NCBI GenBank assembly: GCA_023053685.1
Contig: JALIGW010000014.1
Span: 19,821,808 to 19,885,807 of the forward strand
Source of the DNA: Diadophis punctatus similis
Lineage: Eukaryota > Chordata > Lepidosauria > Squamata > Dipsadidae
Reading direction: 5' to 3'
Length of the DNA stretch: 64,000 nucleotides
This document shows positions 22,701 to 33,361 of the stretch, piece after piece; position 1 is the first letter of the stretch, and each line of letters begins with the position of its first letter. A model generated the notes under the pieces. It did not search any database. It was not told the DNA's origin and saw only the letters and a program-made list of their open reading frames with translations. The position numbers were made by a program, and so were the translations under genes.

Positions 22701-22979
22701 GTCTTTCGCAGAAGAGGTTGGCAACCTTGCCATAAGGAGAGCTTCTTCCTTACAAGGAGCCGCGATCCTTAGAAAAAAGGATCATCAACCCCAAAAAGTT
22801 TATGGCTCCTCATTGGCAGCCAAGCCAGGTTGAGAATTGGGAAGAGAAGGTCAGTATCCATATAGCTTGTGGAGAAGGGCTTGTATGTGTGTATCCAGAA
22901 CCCTTTCCACATGCAAAGGCCTAACACATGCCTTCCTCTAAGAGCCACAAGTGTCCTACACAGTGCCTGGAGAAACCTT

Positions 22980-23425
22980 ACAGACTTACAGAATAACAGA
23001 GTTGGAAGGGATCTTGGAGGTCATCTAATCCAACCCCTGCTCAGCAGGAGACCCTATACCAGGGTTGTCAAACTCGTGGCCTGTGGGCCGGATGCGTCAC
23101 GTGCTGGCCACACCCAGTTTAGCGAAGGGGGGAAAAGTCACAATACGTCATGTGACGCCGCTGTGACAATGCGAGTTTGACACCCCTGCCCTATACTATA
23201 TCTGACAAGTAGCCATCCAGTCTCTTCTTAAAACCTCCAATGATGAAGCACCCACAACTTCTGAAGGCCAGCTGTTCCACTGGTTGATTGTTCTCACTGT
23301 CAGAAAATGTCTTATTTGTAGGTGGACTCTCTCCTTGATCAGTTTCCATCACTGGCCTTCGGGGTCTTTAGAAAATAGATTGACCCCCTCCTCTCTGTGA
23401 CAGTCCCTCAAATATTGGAAGAGTT
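22980..23425 (-). mobile_element. CR1 LINE 3' fragment split by a hAT MITE
   Basis: Starts 'agaataacagagttggaagg' and runs to 'gacagtccctcaaatattgg'. The CR1 sequence is interrupted at 'accctatac' by a 129-bp insert with a target duplication. Confidence 0.88.
23060..23188. mobile_element. 129-bp hAT MITE
   Basis: Termini CAGGGTTGTCAAACTCG and CGAGTTTGACACCCCTG are inverted repeats, flanked by an exact 8-bp duplication 'ccctatac' (23052-23059, 23189-23196). A second copy lies at 44857-44982 in the opposite orientation. Confidence 0.94.
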
Positions 23426-23429
23426 GTCA

Positions 23430-24215
23430 ACCTAATCTTGTGTAGCTTATTCTCTGGCAATATCACTCTGCTAACCAGAGCATACAAAACATTTGCCAGA
23501 CCAATCCTCGAATTCAGCTCACCTGTCTGGAACCCGCACTGCATATCGGACATTAATACAATTGAGAGAGTCCAGAAATACTTCACAAGAAGAGTCCTCC
23601 ACTCCTCTGCTCGCAACAGAATTCCTTATTCCACCAGACTTGAAATTTTGGGACTAGACAATATAGAGCTACGTCGCCTTCGATCTGATCTAAATGTAGT
23701 TCATAAATCATCTGCCACAATGTCAATGAATACTTCAGCTTCAACCGCAACAATACACGAGCACACAATAGATTCAAACTCAATGTAAACCGCTCCAAAC
23801 TCGACTGCAGAAAATACAACTTCAGCAACAGAGTAATCAATGCCTGGAATGCACTACCTGACTCTGTGGTTTCTTCCCCAAACCCCCAAAACTTTAACCT
23901 TAGACTGTCTACAGTCGACCTCTCCCCATTTCTAAAAGGTCTGTAAGGGGCGTGCATAAGCGCACCATCGTGCCTACCGTCCCTGTCCTTCTGTCCTATT
24001 GTCTAAATTTACCTATACATACTTTGATTTTGTTTATGTTTATATCATACCTGTTACCTTGTACACATGTTGACAAAATCAATAAATCAATAAATCAATA
24101 AATCAATAAATCAATAAATCAATAAATCAATAAATCAATAAATCAATAAATCAATAAATCAATAAATCAATAAATCAATAAATCAATAAACAAACAAACA
24201 AACAAATAAATAAAT
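23430..24215 (+). mobile_element. CR1/Jockey-related LINE 3' part with (AATCAATA)n tail
   Basis: The plus frame has 'FSGNITLLTRAYKTFARPIL', 'SSPVWNPHC', 'IERVQKYFTRRVLHSSARN' and 'LEILGLDNIELRRLRSDLN', the post-RT region of a non-LTR element. The frame breaks near 23710. Matching sequence with the same order is on the minus strand at 56.7-57.3 kb. The 3' UTR ends in about 17 units of an 8-base repeat (24076-24215). 5'-truncated and dead. Confidence 0.85.
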
Positions 24216-24250
24216 AATAAAAAACACTCTTATCACCCCGTCCTTCTCCC

Positions 24251-24350
24251 TAGTAGGTGGAGCTAGCCTCCAAGATTGGGATGACACGATCCATCAGCCA
24301 ATCAGGACTGAGTCTGACTATAAAAACTGTCCTCCTGTTGAGCTCCCCCT
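24251..24350. repeat. Left inverted terminal repeat of the DIRS element
   Basis: About 100 bases from 'tagtaggtggagctagcctc' to 'gttgagctccccct', almost identical in inverted form to 34082-34183. A TATA-like 'gactataaaaac' at about 24316-24327 could be the promoter; the right repeat carries 'gactctataaaaac' with two extra bases. Confidence 0.92.
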
Positions 24351-25268
24351 TCTTTCGACTCAGTCCTAGGTCAAGGATTGTGTCTCTCCAACCTTGCAGG
24401 TTTTTTCCTTTCCACAGAATATTCTTCAATCCTCTACTAACGTGAGTGAAATCCCCCCCCAATCAACATCTAGATCATATTGACGAAAAAGGGGGGGCAG
24501 CAGACGGTGAGCCTTGGCCCTACCACAGCCATACTAACTACCTTGTGTGGTTGGCTATCAAGCGGACCCCTTGCAGCCTGGCCTTTCGCTATTCATTCCA
24601 GGGAAGTCACAGAAGCCTAGCGCTTGAGTGACCTACAGCCAGGGTGGCCTGTGCCACTTTCCGTCTCAGAAAGTGCTTGTTCCAGCTGTTCCTGATTAAC
24701 CGCAGAAGCCTAGCGCTTGCGTGGCCTCAGCACTTTCTATAGCTGGCCAAAGAAGATTTTTGAATTATTGGCTAGCCAGAGCGAAGGGGACCACACGCCG
24801 CTTCTCGCCTTCGGCTCCATTAGCAGCATATCAGAGGCTTGGAAATCACTTGCCTGTCAACGAGAGGGGAAGCTCCAAGCGAAAATTGGCGCCGGCAGCC
24901 ATTTTCCGCCCAACTGTCAGTCGGAGGAGGCACTTGCTCACTCTTCAACGCCGCAGTCCCATCTGAGCTACGCATGCGCGCACATTGCCGCCTCCCTGCT
25001 GCTGACTTTATCGCTGGAGGAACTCCCCTGCGGCACATCAGCAACTAGGGAATGCCCCAGACTATCATTCTCGCCCTGATGCGCCTCCTGCTTGCCCGCG
25101 CAGGCGCACAAGCATCTCCTCACAGCTGCTGTTCGGCGACACGCCCCCAGCCTTCAGAAGCGCGCCACAATCTGCCTGAGCCAGCTGGGCCCGACAAGCG
25201 CACGCGCGCTCCCTCATTCTTTGATTGTTGGCCTTCGCAAGCCCCTGCCAGACACTAAAAGCGCTCCA

Positions 25269-26920
25269 ATGGCAGATAAGCAGGCCAAATCAGGCAAAAG
25301 CCGTTCAAAGTCATCCAGGGACACCAGGAGGCTGAAGGGCGGAGCAAATCCTCATCTAACCCCCCTTCCGACCGCAGGGACCGCTCCCCGCTTAGAACAT
25401 CAGCGGAACAGTCCAGAGGCTCCTCCAAGACCAGGGGGTCTGAGGACCGCCAGCGGACCAAAGCTGTAGACAAACTGGCACCAAAGCGGGCAGTCACCCT
25501 CTCGGTCTGCATCTGAGCCTCGCCCTTCCAAAGAGGCAGGGGGCCCCCCAGCTAGGTTCAGGCAATCATCTGAGGCGCTTTCCCTCGATAACCCCAACTT
25601 ACGCCTTGGGAAGGGGGACCTGGGAGGACCCCAGGCCTTTGGGAGGCACTGCTCCGGCCACACCTACTCCAACGGCCTCAGCCCAGTTCAACTGCCCAGA
25701 GGTTCAAGCCATGATCCAGGCAGCAATTGAATGGGGGATTGAGGCAGGCCTCAAGTGGGCTACCCCCACTCCATCTACCTCGGGGGTAGCTAGGCAATCC
25801 CAGCCTCCTCGGCTTGACACGCCCATGGCAGACTACCAGCTCCTCAAAGAGGAGAACGATTTGCCACTGGGGTCCCCGGGGTCCCTTCTGGACAGGGAGG
25901 ACCGCGAGCAAGACCTAGACTTGTCAGCTGACGAGGATCTTGCTCCAGAGGTTCCGGTCCTTAAGGGGCTTTTTAACCCGGGGTTATTCAAATCCTTACT
26001 GCACAAAGCAAAAGCTGCTGCCAAGATCACCGAACCCAAACAAACAGAGGACGAGTCTGTTGACCCTCTTTTTGAGGAAACTACATCCCAGGCAGAAGTG
26101 ATACCTGCCCCCAAATTGTTTGTGGAGTCGGTCTTGAAGCAGTGGCAGACCCCGCAATCAGGGGCCTTACCTTCCTCCCTAGATAAAAGGTACTTTAATG
26201 TCACGCAAGGTCTCGCACAACATCTACCAGTGCCACCAGTAGACCCCCCCCATCAAGGCATTGTACTCCACTGGCCAGATGCCAGGCGACTCGGAGGAGC
26301 TCCTATGTCCCGAAGACCGACTAACGGAGCAGGCCCTTCAGCGCGCACATCAGGCTGCAGCTTGGGCAGTCAAGGCCTCAACAACTGCATCATTCTTCTG
26401 CTGGACATCCATTCGCTGGCTCAACCTGCTTCAGGAACACCTGCCCTCGTTGGACGTCCGAGCTAGGCAGGACATCAACAAGCTCATGGCGGCCACGCAA
26501 TTCACCTCGGATGCCACCCTCCAGGCGGCCCGCTTTGTGGCCAGGGCCATGGGCTCGGCGGTAGTGGCCCGCCGGATGCATTGGCTGCTGAGCTGGCTGG
26601 CCGACACCCGCCACAACTGGTGCCTTGCCATTGCTGCCGTCAAGGGTCAGTCCCTCTTTGGGGATGCCTTGGAACCCTATTTAGTTGAGTCCAAGGATAA
26701 GAGGAAGGTGTTGCCCAACTGCACCTGGAAGGGGCAAAATAAGCCTTCCCCCTCCACCCCCTCCTTCACACGGCGACCCTTCCAGGCCCCAGCCTATTCT
26801 CAGGGCAGACCCCAGTATGGTAGGAGGCAGAGTCAGGGACAGGATAAACGCAAGACAGAGCAAACCACCAAGCGTCCTTTTCGGGAGGCAGGTGGTCACC
26901 CCTACCACCACTACAAGTAA
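25269..26920 (+). pseudogene. DIRS Gag-like region, frameshifted
   Basis: It begins at ATG 25269 ('MADKQAKSGKSRSKSSRD', Lys/Ser-rich). It continues in another frame from about 25606 ('EVQAMIQAAIEWGIEAGLKW', then an acidic stretch, 'LPSSLDKRYFNVTQGLAQHL') and, after a third shift near 26260, in the frame 26261-26920 ('LTEQALQRAHQAAAWAVKA', 'RAMGSAVVARRMHWLLSWL', ending in a Gln/Arg/Pro-rich tail). The order and spacing fit the first ORF of vertebrate DIRS elements, a nucleic-acid-binding structural protein. At least two frameshifts disable it. The basic C-terminal tail may bind nucleic acid (inference). Confidence 0.75.
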
Positions 26921-28421
26921 ATGAACCCGGTCCTCCCATTGGGGGGCGGCCTGCGCTTCTTTGCCAGGCGGTGGGAGGACACTACCACCGATGCTTGGGT
27001 TCGCGAGACTGTAACATCGGATCTCACCCTGGACTTCATCTCCACCACCACCCCGGGGTTCTTTCTGAGGTGCCCCCCAGTCCTCTAATCCCCAGAAACG
27101 GTCACTCATGCTGACCGCCATCCAGCACCTTCTGGATATTGAAGCTATTCAACGGGTGCCGGAGGACCAGTGGGGCCAGGGCTTCTATTCCATCTTGTTC
27201 CTTGTTCACAAGTCCTCGGGCGGGTGGAGAGCTGTCCTTGATCTTAAGCGTCTCAATAAACATCTGAAGTACAAAAAATTCAAAATGCACACGTTGCAGT
27301 CTATTCTTGGTGGCATACGGGAGGGGGATCTCATGTCATCTATTGATCTCACTGAGGCCTACCTACATGTCCCGATTCGGCCCGCCCACCAGCAGTTTCT
27401 GCACTTTTGCTACCTGAATGACCATTATCAGTACTCCGCCCTTCCCTTTGGGCTTTCGTCCGCCCCACGGGTCTTCACCAAGATCCTGGCAGCCCTCGCT
27501 GCCCATCTTAGGACCATTCCCATTAGAGTACAATGTTACTTGGACGACATCCTCCTCCAGTTGTCCTCGCTGTCCCAGGCGGAGGAGGATCTCCAGGTAA
27601 CTCTGGCCACCCTTAGTGACTACGGCTTCTCGGTCAATTTTGAGAAAAGTCAATTATGTCCCTCCACCAGGATCACCCATTTAGGGGCGATCATTGACTC
27701 TCTGGAGTGCAGGGTGTACCTTTCTCAGGAGCATCAGCACAGCCTCACCGCCCTTATCCAGCAGGTGCTGTGTCAACAGAGGTTTCCCCTGAAACAGCTG
27801 TCCTCCCTCCTGGAGAAAATGGTTTCGGCAATTCACATTAACCCCTGGGCCCAGCTGCACTCCAGAGACCTACAATGGTTCTTGTTGCCTTTTTAGCGGG
27901 CACGCAAGAGCTCCTCCTCGACCAGGGTTCGCCTTCCGGTGTCTGTTCATCGATCTCTTCACTGGTGGCGCTCCCCAATGATCACCAAGGGCAGCTCCTT
28001 CATCGAACCGCTCAGGGTCACCATGACCACCGACACCAGTCTCCAGGGATGGGAGCCCCACGTGTCATCGCATGTGGCACAGGGCACCTGGTTGCAGACA
28101 GAAGCCTCCCTGACTATCAATCACCTGGAGCTGAAGGCGTCCTTCCTCGCCCTACAGCGCTTCCATCACATCTTGGCGGGTCAGCACATCCTTCTGCTGA
28201 CCGACGTCACTGCCAAGGCCCATGTCAATCAACAGGGGGGCACCGTGTCCCGTCGCCTGATGACAGAGGCCAAGGCCTTCGGTCTCTGGGCGGAGCATCA
28301 TCTCCTCTCCATTCGAGCGGAACACATTTCGGGGGTGTCGAACCGGACCACGGACTGGCTCAGTCGCCACGAGGTGGATCTGTGGAGTGGTGCCTCCATC
28401 AGGACATGTTCCGAGAACTGA
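26921..28421 (+). pseudogene. DIRS reverse transcriptase - RNase H region, with stops and a frameshift
   Basis: The ATG at 26921 overlaps the Gag stop region and opens a short N-terminal segment that ends at TAA about 27087. The RT frame continues at 27108 with 'GGWRAVLDLKRLNKHL', 'MSSIDLTEAYLHVPI', 'LPFGLSSAPRVFTKIL' and the catalytic 'CYLDDILLQ'. A TAG at 27894-27896 interrupts it, but the same frame continues into RNase H. There 'TDTSLQGWE', 'LELKASFLAL', 'LLTDVTAKAHVNQQGG' and 'HISGVSNRTTDWLSR' mark the active-site regions. The third region reads TDVT rather than the usual SDN-type motif. The TAG is one base from CAG, so it may be a single nonsense change. The frame is closed by TGA at 28421. 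Confidence 0.88.
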
Positions 28422-28905
28422 CAGATCGGTTCGGCTCACCGGTCATCGACCTCTTTGCCACCCCCCAGAATGCGAAACTCCCGCACTACATCTGTCGCTA
28501 CCGGTCCTATGGAGCGGAAGGGGTAGATGCTCTCCGATGCCCTTGGCCCAGGGGCCTCCTCTACGCCTTTCCCCCTCTCCCGCTGATTCCGTGGATCATC
28601 CGCAAGATGATAGACGAGGCGGTGGAGGTGATCCTACTGGCCCTCCACTGGCCAAGACGGGCCTGGTTTGCGGACCTCAAGGCACTGTCCGTCACCCCGC
28701 CCTGGCGGATCCCGCCGACAGAGTCGTCGCTCTCCCAGGGGTCAGTGCTGCATCCGGACCCACGCTGGTATCAACTGACCACCTGGCGCTTGAGCGGCGC
28801 ACTCTGCGGCACCGCGGGGTCCCGGAGAACATAATCCAGACTCTCCCATTCTCCCGCAGAGCTTCCACTACGCGGATCTATGCTTCCACCTGGAAGTCCT
28901 TCTGA
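28387..28905 (+). pseudogene. DIRS methyltransferase-like stretch and start of the recombinase, frameshifted
   Basis: In one frame (28390-28834) it reads 'ELTDRFGSPVIDLFATPQNA', 'VDALRCPWPRGLLYAFPPLP' and 'ALHWPRRAWFADLKAL'. This region follows RNase H in vertebrate DIRS pol and has been likened to Dam-type DNA methylases; that is family knowledge and was not tested here. In a neighbouring frame the end reads 'RASTTRIYASTWKSF', which resembles the N-terminal core-binding part of a tyrosine recombinase ('STxRxY...W..F'). A stop follows, then the solo LTR. Confidence 0.65.
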
Positions 28906-28942
28906 GGTTGGTGCTCACTCGCCTCTGTTTGCCCCATGGACC

Positions 28943-29629
28943 TGTTGTGACCCAGCACCGCAACCCCCAGAAACACACACACACAGTCGTTGGGAGGCAA
29001 ACAAAAAGGTTCCTTTTACTAATAAAGTTTCTTAGCAAAACTCAGAGGGTTTAGAAGTCCAAAACAACACAAACAGAAAGTCTCAAGGAATAAGGTTCTT
29101 TGGGTTACATGAGGGTTAAATAGCACACAGACAAAAGTTCAAAGCAAGACTCATTAATTCTTCTCTTATCTGAACAACTTGGCTGGCTTCCCGGAATAAA
29201 GCTGGCAGAAGCTGGTGTCTTCGATAAGATTCCCAAACAAACGCAGAAATGAAACTCTGGATATGCCGTGGTCATTGATTCGTTGTTCTCAGCAGTGAGC
29301 ACTAATTTCCCCGGCCTAATATAGGCACTGAAGGGCGTGGCCCAATTAGCCCTCACTGCTTCCTCCGATTGGACCGATGCTTACTCAGCCAAGCCTGTCT
29401 TCTGGCTGCTCTGCGAGCTCTGGCATCCAGCATGGGTTCTTCATCTCCTGATGAAGAACTCTGCTGCGCAGGTGCAGAAGGTCCTGGGAGATCGTCCTGC
29501 TCTGGCACCGAGTCCTCATCACCAGCCGTCTCTGGTGCCAGGCACATGGGCTGGTACTGCTGCACCATGAGCGGCTCCACGTCCTCCGGATCCTCCAGAC
29601 TCGGCGCCGGACGCGGCCAAGGCACAACA
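28943..29629. mobile_element. Solo LTR inserted in the DIRS element
   Basis: 687 bases with TG...CA ends: it starts TGTTGTGACCC and ends GGCACAACA, with the inverted terminal heptamer TGTTGTG/CACAACA. It is flanked by an exact 5-bp duplication 'ggacc' (28938-28942 and 29630-29634). A TATA-like 'cctatattagg' lies on the minus strand near 29320, suggesting minus orientation. No internal retroelement genes remain, so it is the product of LTR-LTR recombination. Gypsy or ERV origin cannot be told from this. Confidence 0.88.
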
Positions 29630-29636
29630 GGACCTC

Positions 29637-30054
29637 ATGATTGTCGACATCCTCCGGTTCCTACAGGCCGGACTTGACAAAGGGTTGGCGCCCAATACCC
29701 TACTTCGCCAGATGGCGGCTCTTTCTATGGTGCTCTTGCCCAGTGTCCGAGCAGCTGTCCACGCATCCCCTGGTGCAGCGTTTTCTCAAGACGGTGTCCA
29801 ACATCTCCCCGCCGGTGGTACATCGGTACCCGACATGGGACTTACAAAGAGTCCTTCAGTCTCTCGCCGGGGCTCCGTATGAGCCGCTTCCTATGGTGTC
29901 TCTCCGTCTACTAACTATGAAAGTCACATTCCTGGTGGCAATCACGTCCGCACATCGCATCTCCGAGCTAGCTGCACTCTCTGTCCGCCCGGATCTTTGC
30001 ATATTCTATCCAGACAGAGTCGTCCTCCGCCTCGACCTGGTGTTTACACCTAAA
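29637..30054 (+). pseudogene. DIRS tyrosine recombinase, N-terminal and first catalytic part
   Basis: Read in two adjoining frames (break near 29735): 'IVDILRFLQAGLDKGLAPNT', 'LVQRFLKTVSNISPPVVHRY' and 'FLVAITSAHRISELAALSV'. The last contains the first catalytic Arg of the R-H-R-Y set. It ends at 'VFTPK' where the L2 LINE is inserted. The remaining catalytic residues lie 3.3 kb away. Confidence 0.85.
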
Positions 30055-30390
30055 GTATTGTTATTTTATTTTATTTAGGATTCTTATATGCCGCCCTACT
30101 CCCTGGGGACTCAGGGCGGCATACAACATTTGAAGAACCACTAAACACTATAATTTAAAATGATTTAAAATACATTTTTTAAAAAGCATACAACATCTTA
30201 CATACATGGGGGAGACCAAGATGAAGTTGTCTCAAAACCCCGCCTGCAGGAAGAGCCATGTCTTCACGGCTTTTTGGAAGGCCAGCAAGGTGGGGACAAT
30301 TCGTATCTCTGGGGGGAGTTGGTTCCAGAGAGCAGGGGCCTCCACAGAGAAGGCCCTCCCCCTAGGCCCCGCCAGCCGACATTGTTTGGT

Positions 30391-32442
30391 TCACGGGACC
30401 TGGAGGAGACCCACTCTGTGGGACCTGACCGGTCGAAGGGAAGTGTGAGGTAGAATGCAGTCCCGGAGGTAACCTGGTCCTAAGCCATGTAGGGCTTTAA
30501 AGATGATAATCAACACCTTGAATGGTACCCGGAGACCAATGGGCAGCCAATGCAACTGGCGGAGTATGGGTGTTACGTGGGTGTATCTTGAAACACCCAC
30601 CACAGCACGTGCAGCCGCATTTTGCACCAGTTGAAGTCTCCGAATACTCTTCAAGGGTAGTCCCATGTAGAGCGCATTGCAGTAGTCCAATCGGGAGGTG
30701 ACAAGGGCATGAGTGACTGTGAGTAGAGCCTCCTTCTCCAAGTATGGTCGCAATTGGTGCACCAGGCAAACCTGTGCAAAAGCCCCCCTAGCCACAGCTC
30801 TAAGGTGTTGGTCTAATTTTAGCTGTGGATCTAGGAGAACTCCCAAATTGTGAACCCGTTCTGAGGGAGTTAATTTTTCTCCCTCAAGAACCAAGGAGGG
30901 ACAGTCGACATGGTCCTTAGGAGGCAATATCCAGAGCCACTCAGTCTTGTCGGGGTTGAGCTTGAGTCTGTTTCTCCCCATCCAGATCCTGACATCATCC
31001 AGGCATCGGCACATTACATCGACTGCCTCCCTGAATTGAGACGGGGTGGTGATGAACAGCTGGGTGTCATCAGCGTACCATAGAAAACCCACCCCGTGTC
31101 TAAGGATGATCTCCCCCAGCGGTTTCATGTAAATGTTGAACAGGATGGGCGAGAGGACCGAACCCTGAGGCACCCCACAAGTCAGGGGCCTAGGAGACGA
31201 CCTCTGTCCTCCTGCTAACACCGACTGCATCCTGTCAGCGAGATAAGAGGAGAACCACCGCAAAACGGTGCCTCCCACTCCCAACTCGCCGAGACGATGC
31301 AGAAGGATACCATGGTCGATGGTATCGAAAGCCGCTAAGAGGTCAAGTAGCACCAGGATGGAGGAATCACCCCCATCCCGGGCTCGCCAGAGATCATCCA
31401 TCAGGGCAACCAAGGCAGTTTCTGTACTGTAGCCACGCCTGAAACCCGACTGATAGGAATCTAGATGATCAGTTTCCTCCAATAGCCGAAGAAGCTGAAC
31501 AGCTACCACCTTCTCAACAACTTTACCTATTAAAGGTAAGTTGGAGACCGGATGAAAGTTCTTCAAATCAGCTGGATCCAGGAAAGGCTTCTTATGGAGG
31601 GCTCTCACCACCGCAACCTTTAAGGGCTGCGGTATGGATCCCTCCCTAAAATAAGCGTTGACCACCACCTGGATCCAGCCACGTGCCACCTCTCTGCTGG
31701 CCGAAACCAGCCAGGAGGGGCACGGTTCCAATAAACAGGTGGAAGAGCTCATCGCACCCACGGCCTTGTCCACGTCATCAGGAGAGACAGGCTCAAACTC
31801 CTCCCACAATGCTGGACTAAGACTTGCCCCTGTCAACTCAATGGACTCTGTCCAGCCTGAGTCCAGATTCGACCGGATCTGAGCGACTTTATCCATCAGA
31901 AACTGCGCGAATTCCTCAGCTCTACCTTGCAAGTGTTCCTCGCTCCCCCCTTTGGCAAGGAGGGTGCGAGTCACCCTAAACAAGGCGGCTGGGCGAGAAT
32001 CTGCGGATGCAATAAGAGCGAAAAAATGAGATTGTTTTGCCGCCCCTATCGCCACTAGATAAGACTTAATAAAAGTTCTTAGAAGTGTTTGGTCGGATTC
32101 GGTTTTACTGCCTCTCCAGCGTCGCTCCAGACATCTCTTGTGTCGTTTCATCTCCCGGAGCTCCTCGGTAAACCAGGGAGCTTTCTGGGATCCACTGCCA
32201 CAGAGAGGTCGCAAAGGCGCAATCCGATCTAATGCCCCTGATGCTGCGGTGTTCCAGGCAGCCACCAGGGACTCAGACAAATTGTGTACCAGGGTTTCAG
32301 GTATTTCCCCAAGTTCCCTCTGGAATCCTTCCGGCTCCATTAGGCGCCTGGGGCGGAACCACCTAGTCGGTCCCGCCTCCCTGCAGGGGAGGAGTGGGGC
32401 TGTGAAATCCAACCTCAATAGGAAATGATCTGACCACGACAA
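30391..32442 (-). CDS. L2 LINE ORF2 remnant: endonuclease end plus reverse transcriptase
   Basis: About 680 open residues on the minus strand. It begins 'SWSDHFLLRLDF', the C-terminal SDH motif of the apurinic-type endonuclease. The RT follows with 'HPVSNLPLIGKVVEKVVA', 'SGFRRGYSTETALVALMDDL', 'LLDLLAAFDTIDHGIL', 'GVPQGSVLSPILFNIY' and 'WYADDTQLF' (catalytic YADD). The post-RT region reads 'SRLDYCNALYMGLPLKSI' and 'LQLVQNAAARAVVG', typical of L2. The upstream endonuclease part (to about 33170) is separated by the internal insertion. The RT frame itself is intact, but the element has lost an unbroken ORF. Confidence 0.85.
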   Translation of the reverse strand: MSWSDHFLLRLDFTAPLLPCREAGPTRWFRPRRLMEPEGFQRELGEIPETLVHNLSESLVAAWNTAASGALDRIAPLRPLCGSGSQKAPWFTEELREMKRHKRCLERRWRGSKTESDQTLLRTFIKSYLVAIGAAKQSHFFALIASADSRPAALFRVTRTLLAKGGSEEHLQGRAEEFAQFLMDKVAQIRSNLDSGWTESIELTGASLSPALWEEFEPVSPDDVDKAVGAMSSSTCLLEPCPSWLVSASREVARGWIQVVVNAYFREGSIPQPLKVAVVRALHKKPFLDPADLKNFHPVSNLPLIGKVVEKVVAVQLLRLLEETDHLDSYQSGFRRGYSTETALVALMDDLWRARDGGDSSILVLLDLLAAFDTIDHGILLHRLGELGVGGTVLRWFSSYLADRMQSVLAGGQRSSPRPLTCGVPQGSVLSPILFNIYMKPLGEIILRHGVGFLWYADDTQLFITTPSQFREAVDVMCRCLDDVRIWMGRNRLKLNPDKTEWLWILPPKDHVDCPSLVLEGEKLTPSERVHNLGVLLDPQLKLDQHLRAVARGAFAQVCLVHQLRPYLEKEALLTVTHALVTSRLDYCNALYMGLPLKSIRRLQLVQNAAARAVVGVSRYTHVTPILRQLHWLPIGLRVPFKVLIIIFKALHGLGPGYLRDCILPHTSLRPVRSHRVGLLQVP

Positions 32443-32622
32443 CGGGGTGGTGACTATATCCCCAATTTCAGATTATCTCTCCACTGCCCCGAAAGAAACA
32501 CTTGGTCAAGCATGTGGCCTCCCTCATGAGTCGGACCCTGGATTACTTGGGTCAGGTCCATGGTTGTCATGGAATCCATGAACTCCTGAGCTGCACCAGA
32601 GGTTTCGCCCGCCGAAGGCAGG

Positions 32623-32702
32623 TTTATTTATTTATTTTATTTATTTTGTTATTCTTATATGCCGCCCAACTCCCGAAGGACTCAGGGCGGCGTACAACAG
32701 GG
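32623..32702 (-). mobile_element. Tiny L2 3' tail inserted inside the L2 endonuclease region
   Basis: A TTTA-rich tail, then 'cttatatgccgcccaactcc' and 'gactcagggcggcgtacaac', the last ~80 bases of an L2, in the same orientation as its host. Compared with 40.15-40.2 kb, about 25 host bases are missing at the site. Confidence 0.8.
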
Positions 32703-33361
32703 AAATAAGCCTGGGGAACTCCACCGCCAGGCTAGCTATCGCCTCAAGCAGCTCAGGCAGGGCCTTAGTAACGTAGCTGGGAGGCAGGTATGCTAACAAA
32801 AGGCCCACCTGAACCCCTAAGTCCAACTTCAGAAGGAGCGTCTCACACCCGACAATCTCTGGGGCAGGGATCCTACGAGGATGCAGATTCTGGCGCGGTA
32901 TAATAGCCACTCCTCCCCCCCTTCCCTGGGTTCGTGGCTGATGCAACACTGAGAACCCATCAGGGCATATCTTGGAGAGGGCTACTCCCCCCTCCTGGCC
33001 CAGCCAGGTCTCAGTTATACATACCAGGTCCGCCCCCTCATCAGTGATTAAATCACGTATCAAGGGGGCTTTGTTGACAATTGACCTGGCATTCAGCAGC
33101 AGCATCCTGAGCCCAGGGGCCCTGAAAACCCTGGTTGCCAGGTACTCGGGTTGAGCAAGATGGAACCACATCGGAGAGGCCGGAACAAGGGATTGCTTGT
33201 AAACAGCGAGGTCTTATTCCCCGAGAATGGCCCGCCCCTCTGCTCCTGCCATACCTACCGCTCCCCATCATGACCAGAATATTCCGGCTCTCCACCCCCC
33301 AAAAGATACCCTTCCCCTCCCCACTGGTCCCCCTCCCTTCCTGCAGGCCATCCATACCTCC

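Larger units (their letters stand above)
30058..33361 (-). mobile_element. L2 LINE, near full length, inserted in the DIRS recombinase gene
   Basis: Minus-strand element. The 3' end with the motif 'gccgccctactccctgggga' and a TTTTA tail is at the left, and the 5' end near 33361. The flanks share 'gta' (30055-30057, 33362-33364). It carries most of a single ORF (endonuclease then RT) but has suffered a small L2-tail insertion at about 32623-32700 with loss of roughly 25 bases. Younger than the DIRS element. Confidence 0.88.

Noticed and set aside
24076..24215. Regular short repeats resembling an array with spacers
   Set aside because: Contiguous 8-base units with no spacers; a LINE tail, not a CRISPR array, which would not be expected in this genome.
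25255..27121. Minus-strand frames over the DIRS gag and RT region
   Set aside because: Shadows of GC-rich coding DNA on the plus strand; no motifs.
29353..29625. Minus-strand 90-codon frame in the solo LTR
   Set aside because: Acidic, low-complexity, no similarity that I can name; most LTRs carry chance frames. Not called a gene.
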